7,160 bases of DNA from Synergistaceae bacterium. Its GTDB lineage: Bacteria; Synergistota; Synergistia; Synergistales; Aminobacteriaceae. The position numbers were made by a program, and so were the translations under genes. The DNA lies in NCBI GenBank assembly GCA_031273365.1, contig JAISSA010000052.1, forward strand, positions 1 through 7,160, in the 5' to 3' direction. Within the stretch, counting starts at the first letter, position 1. Each line of letters opens with the position of its first letter. The notes under the pieces are model-generated. The model saw nothing but the letters and a program-made list of their open reading frames with translations. It did not search any database and had not been told where the DNA came from. Below are positions 4,276-7,160 of this stretch, piece by piece.

Positions 4276-4890
4276 ATGCGCAGCAGAACGAAGGGGCTCC
4301 ATTCCGGTTCTCCGGCGTATGGGCGTAAAGCACCCGCCGGCGTCGCGCGGCGTCAGCGTCGGCAAAAAAGCAAACGTCGATTTTTCCCGACGTGCCTCTT
4401 TGCCATAACCCTGGCAGGAATTTGTACGTTTTTATATTTTTTCGCGCTGCCTGATCGGGCGGCGTCGTCTCCGCTCGTCTCGAAGGAAACGGGGGGCGAC
4501 GTAAGGAACACTGATGTAAGGAACATTGACGTCAGGAACATTGTCGAAAAAACGAGGGATTCCGGCGTCATTTATAACAACGTGTCGGGGTCTCGCGTCG
4601 TCGTCTCCGGGACCGGACGAATTTCCGAAAACACGGCGCAGGGGAGACTCCTGGCCCGGCGGGCGGCCCTGACGGATGCCCGCCGCAACCTTCTTGTCCT
4701 GCGGCAGAAGCTTCTCAAAGACCCGCGCTTCAAGTCCTCCGGCGCCGTCTCCGGGACGCTTGTCGCGCCGTCGCAGGCTATCCGCTCGGAGCGCGTGGAG
4801 GGCGGGCTGTTTTTCCTGGAGCTCGACGTGCGGCTCGACGAGCTTTTAAACACGGCGTTCGATGAAAAGGGGCTGATTGCCCTTCCCTGA
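4276..4890 (+). CDS. Membrane-anchored small LPP20-like protein
   Basis: This 204-residue protein has an unusual front: about 36 very basic residues (including RRQRRQKSKRR) before one hydrophobic segment at about 37-58. It therefore looks like an N-in signal anchor, not a cleaved signal peptide. Next come a linker with DVRN(T/I) three times in tandem (residues 75-89) and an LPP20-like domain at about 108-190 (VVVSGTGRI, QGRLLARRAALTDARRNLL, then a strand GGLFFLELDVRLDELL). It starts six bases after the previous stop, so translation is probably coupled. The ribosome-binding site is poor (GAGAAG nine bases away, GGAAG touching the ATG). The basic N-terminus could partly be an annotation artefact, but no better in-frame start is seen. 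Function unknown; the domain relates it to the first gene. Confidence 0.7.
   Translation: MRSRTKGLHSGSPAYGRKAPAGVARRQRRQKSKRRFFPTCLFAITLAGICTFLYFFALPDRAASSPLVSKETGGDVRNTDVRNIDVRNIVEKTRDSGVIYNNVSGSRVVVSGTGRISENTAQGRLLARRAALTDARRNLLVLRQKLLKDPRFKSSGAVSGTLVAPSQAIRSERVEGGLFFLELDVRLDELLNTAFDEKGLIALP
4498..4542 (+). repeat. Three in-frame 15-bp tandem repeats inside the anchored LPP20-like gene
   Basis: Three consecutive 15-base units encode DVRNT, DVRNI and DVRNI. They differ at only a few bases (third positions and the last codon), and a further partial GTC follows. The length is a multiple of three, so copy number changes would keep the reading frame and only lengthen the linker between membrane anchor and LPP20-like domain. 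Confidence 0.9.
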
Positions 4891-4989
4891 ATCGAGCCCC
4901 AGGGGGCGAACGCTTCCGCTCCGCTTTAATCAGTCTTTTTAAATTTTTTTGTGTTCCTCATGAAGGGACGCATGAAAGAAGGTTGAAGG

Positions 4990-5628
4990 ATGAGGTTATA
5001 TTCGCGTTTTTTTGCAACACAGAGCCCGCGTGTCACGGGAACGAAGCCCGTTTCGAGAGCCTTTGCGGCCGTGGCCTTTTGTTGCGCCGTTCTGCTCGTT
5101 TTTTCGTGCGCTTTCATGGCCGAAGCAGCCACTAAGCGGGGTAAAATCCCCGTGAGGCCCGACGCGCCGAGGTTCACGCCCGATCCCCTGCCCAAAAAAG
5201 GGTCGGTTGCCGTTCTGGTCAGGGGGCCGTCAAAGCAGCACACGGAATTGACGCTGTCGATCATGATTCAGCAACTGAAAGCGAAGGGGTACACGGTCAA
5301 GGATAAGAACGAGCTGGCGCGAATTCGCAACAGCAAGGCGGCGGACCTGGCTCTGAAGGGAGACGTGGACGCGATCATGAAGCTCGGCTCGCAGTACGGC
5401 GTCAGCACGACCATCACGGTCAGCGTGACGGCCGGACGGCCCGTAACGAACGAGTTTGGGCTTCAAACCGGAACGGCGTCCCTTGCGGTGAGAGCGATCA
5501 GTTCCGGCGGCAGGGAAATTTTCGGCGACACGGTTTTAAGCAAGCAGGTGGGCTACACAGACGACGAGGCGAGGGACAAATCGATCGAGGCGGCGGCCTT
5601 TGAGGCCGTCGAGCGAATGACGCAGTGA
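4990..5628 (+). CDS. Exported CsgG/TolB-N-like alpha/beta protein
   Basis: This 212-residue exported protein has a long basic lead (residues 1-23), a hydrophobic core at about 24-43 and a likely cleavage after AEA (residue 46). A cysteine at residue 40 within LVFSC is a weak alternative lipidation site. After a proline-rich linker, GSVAVLVRGPS, an amphipathic helix, GYTVKDKNEL, a helix ending in GSQYGVSTTITVSV, and TGTASLAVRAI then GREIFGDTVL give the strand-helix order of the CsgG/LpoB/TolB-N fold. There the helix-plus-'G-V/A-D' element precedes a beta hairpin of the type 'a-l-v-r-a-i...G-e-i'. I recognise no named family. AGAAGG (4977-4982) lies seven bases before ATG 4990. The 99-base gap before it is T-rich (4936-4957) and is the largest in the run, so an internal promoter is possible. 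Confidence 0.65.
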   Translation: MRLYSRFFATQSPRVTGTKPVSRAFAAVAFCCAVLLVFSCAFMAEAATKRGKIPVRPDAPRFTPDPLPKKGSVAVLVRGPSKQHTELTLSIMIQQLKAKGYTVKDKNELARIRNSKAADLALKGDVDAIMKLGSQYGVSTTITVSVTAGRPVTNEFGLQTGTASLAVRAISSGGREIFGDTVLSKQVGYTDDEARDKSIEAAAFEAVERMTQ

Positions 5629-5645
5629 GGCGGAGAGAGCGTGTG

Positions 5646-6263
5646 ATGATGAAAAACACGGGAAGATTCCGGAGGCAGGGAGTGTTGGCTCTGCTGCTTT
5701 GCGTTTTGTTCGCCGGCGAGGCGACGGCAAAACCTCGGCTGGCGATACGGGCGTTCGAGAATAAAACGCCTGAACAGGTTCCGGCGTCGGCCATCACGGA
5801 AATGATGACGACGGAGCTTTACAATGCCGGGCTTTTCGCCCTGATGGAACGTGAACGGCTCGATGTCGTGACCGATGAGATCTTCCTTGGGCAGTCAGGC
5901 CTGGTGGACTCGTCGACCGCGCCGGAATTTGGCAAAATCAGGGGCGCGCAGTACACGCTGACCGGGGCCGTGACGGTCTACCACTACCGCGCCGGAGGGG
6001 GCGTCGTCGCCATCCCCGGCATCGCGGGAGGGGCGGCCGCGAAGACGGCCTACGTGACGCTCGATATCCGCGTTATCGACAACACGACGAGCGAGGTCGT
6101 CTACGCCGCGGCGGAACAGGGCAGGGCGACGCGCGAGGCTGCCGGGATTGTGACGCGGTTCGGCGGGTTTGCGACGGCCTCTTACGGAGGCATTCTGGCC
6201 ACCGCCACGCGCGATGCGGTGGCGCGGCACGTCACGACGATGAAAGAGTACGGCTGGGAATGA
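5646..6263 (+). CDS. CsgG family exported protein
   Basis: This 205-residue CsgG family protein has a signal peptide of about 28 residues (core VLALLLCVLFAG, cleavage after ATA). Family features are KPRLAIRAFENKTPE, a helix with MMTTELYN, LFALMERERLDVV, SGLVDSSTAPEFGKIRGAQY, LTGAVTVY, then VTLDIRVIDNTTSEVVYAA. The glycine-rich stretches about 117-132 and 168-182 fall where CsgG of E. coli has its membrane-spanning hairpins, so pore formation is conceivable. E. coli CsgG is a nonameric outer-membrane lipoprotein channel for curli subunits. This protein lacks the N-terminal lipid cysteine, and no csgA, csgB, csgE or csgF is nearby. Start choice is uncertain: GGAGAG (5632-5637) suits ATG 5646, while GTG 5625 overlaps the previous stop codon. 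It follows the preceding gene by 17 bases. Confidence 0.85.
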   Translation: MMKNTGRFRRQGVLALLLCVLFAGEATAKPRLAIRAFENKTPEQVPASAITEMMTTELYNAGLFALMERERLDVVTDEIFLGQSGLVDSSTAPEFGKIRGAQYTLTGAVTVYHYRAGGGVVAIPGIAGGAAAKTAYVTLDIRVIDNTTSEVVYAAAEQGRATREAAGIVTRFGGFATASYGGILATATRDAVARHVTTMKEYGWE

Positions 6264-6294
6264 CAGAATTTGGTACGACAGGAGGGATTGTACG

Positions 6295-7160
6295 ATGAAG
6301 ACAGGAAAAATAATGAAAGTAAGTTTTGTGGCTGCGTTGCTGTACTGTTTCGTGGCGGTGGGGACCGCCGGGGCGGCGGATTATGTCACCCTCGGCGTGG
6401 TGCGGTTCACCAGCAAAACCCCCGGCGTCTCAGATCAACAGGCTGAAATCATCACGGACGTCTTCACCCGCGTCCTCGCCAACTCGAAAAGCATCGCGGT
6501 TATCGAGCGCGAGCGGCTCGACGTGATCGGCAAGGAACATAAACTCAACCTGTCCGGGCTGGTCGACACGAGCCTGGCGGTCAAAGTCGGGCGTCTCGCG
6601 GGGTGCCAGTACATGCTGCTCGGGTCGGTGACGGAACTCAACCAAACGGTCTCCGGGGTCCGTGTCCCTCTCGGCGGCAGAAGTAGTGCCCTGGGAACAA
6701 ACGAAGCGACGGCGACCATCGACATGCGGATCGTCAACGTGACGACCTCCGAGCTCGTTTTGGCCCTGTCGGAAAGCGGAAAGTCCTCCCAGTCTGGCTT
6801 CGAGATAAACTTGCCTGGCTGGGGGTTCGGGCAGGGCCAATTCGGCGGGCTCGAGCAGCGCGCCATCGTAGCCGCCGTCAGCCGTTTGGGGCACAGGATC
6901 CGGGAGGAGCTGGGCGGGGAATATTCATATGTTCTCAACTCCCGCGGGCGAAATATCCAAATCAACCTCGGTTTGACATCGGGCGTCAAGGTGGGCGACA
7001 CCTACCTGGTCTACAGTGAAGGCGAGAAAATTTTCGACATTGATGGGACCTTTATCGAAAGGGAGAAGCTCAACGTCGCCGTGCTGAAGGTCATTGACGT
7101 GCAAAGCGGCTACAGCCTCTGCAACGTCGCCGCGGAGGGCGGCAAAGCAGACCTGATTCG
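6295..7160 (+). CDS. CsgG family protein with FlgT-C-like domain (3' partial)
   Basis: The frame stays open to the right edge, showing 288 residues. Signal peptide 1 to about 27 (cleavage after AGA). Residues about 29-205 are a CsgG-like domain: YVTLGVVRFTSKTPG, VIERERLDVI, LSGLVDTS, GCQYMLLGSVTEL and MRIVNVTTSELVLA. It shares the ERERLDV, SGLVD and QY-x-L-x-G-x-VT blocks with the preceding gene, so the two are tandem paralogues. From about 208 a new domain begins: YVLNSRGRNIQINLGLTSGV, KVGDTYLVYSEGEKI and LNVAVLKVIDV. This matches the type of the FlgT C-terminal domain ('lnlG...GV..Gd.f.V'). GGAGGG (6281-6286) lies eight bases before ATG 6295; ATG 6313 is an alternative. The CsgG plus FlgT-C arrangement suggests an outer-membrane ring component; that role is inferred. 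Confidence 0.83.
   Translation, partial: MKTGKIMKVSFVAALLYCFVAVGTAGAADYVTLGVVRFTSKTPGVSDQQAEIITDVFTRVLANSKSIAVIERERLDVIGKEHKLNLSGLVDTSLAVKVGRLAGCQYMLLGSVTELNQTVSGVRVPLGGRSSALGTNEATATIDMRIVNVTTSELVLALSESGKSSQSGFEINLPGWGFGQGQFGGLEQRAIVAAVSRLGHRIREELGGEYSYVLNSRGRNIQINLGLTSGVKVGDTYLVYSEGEKIFDIDGTFIEREKLNVAVLKVIDVQSGYSLCNVAAEGGKADLI

Noticed and set aside
5646..6263. True curli CsgG of a csg operon
   Set aside because: It has no lipid-attachment cysteine and no csgA, csgB, csgE or csgF neighbours, so only family membership is claimed.

Overview
The window looks like chromosomal DNA of a strict anaerobe with a two-membrane envelope. The anaerobic signs are a class III ribonucleotide reductase activase-like protein and a fragment resembling a 2-oxoacid:ferredoxin oxidoreductase subunit. 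The envelope sign is a long run of exported CsgG-, LPP20- and FlgT-like proteins. A Synergistota-type or similar anaerobe would fit, but this rests on gene content and impression only; no rRNA or other phylogenetic marker is present.

Left part (1-1673), accessory in character. It opens with the C-terminus of a gene resembling the gamma/IorB subunit of an oxidoreductase. Next come a GC-rich double-hairpin repeat and a region of nested inverted repeats carrying an extended -10 promoter. A small NrdG-like radical SAM protein follows. Then comes a complete toxin-antitoxin module, made of a RelB/DinJ-type antitoxin and a YoeB toxin with all catalytic residues. The module lies between two 76-bp direct repeats (73/76 identical), each of which folds as an imperfect palindrome. 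A 20-bp inverted repeat just upstream of the antitoxin is a good candidate for its autoregulatory operator.

Middle part (1561-2231), about 670 bases with no convincing protein gene but much structure. It holds the second palindromic repeat, a -10 box that runs straight into seven perfect copies of an 8-bp unit, a nine-codon mini-ORF with a strong ribosome-binding site, and four consecutive hairpins (2086-2192) ending 40 bases before the first gene of the operon. This looks like an unusually long and structured 5' leader.

Right part (2232-7160), one co-directional run of six genes, all but one with a Sec-type signal peptide; the exception has an uncleaved-looking N-terminal membrane anchor. 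The order is LPP20-like protein with a second C-terminal domain; FlgT-N-like protein; anchored LPP20-like protein; CsgG/TolB-N-like alpha/beta protein; CsgG family protein; and CsgG family protein with a FlgT-C-like domain, cut by the window edge. Most gaps are 6-31 bases, and one is 99 bases. Together they contain the module types known from the flagellar H-ring protein FlgT and from CsgG-type outer-membrane secretion channels. No flagellar gene and no curli subunit gene is visible. The best hypothesis is an uncharacterised multi-subunit envelope or outer-membrane assembly, and this is the most interesting content of the window.
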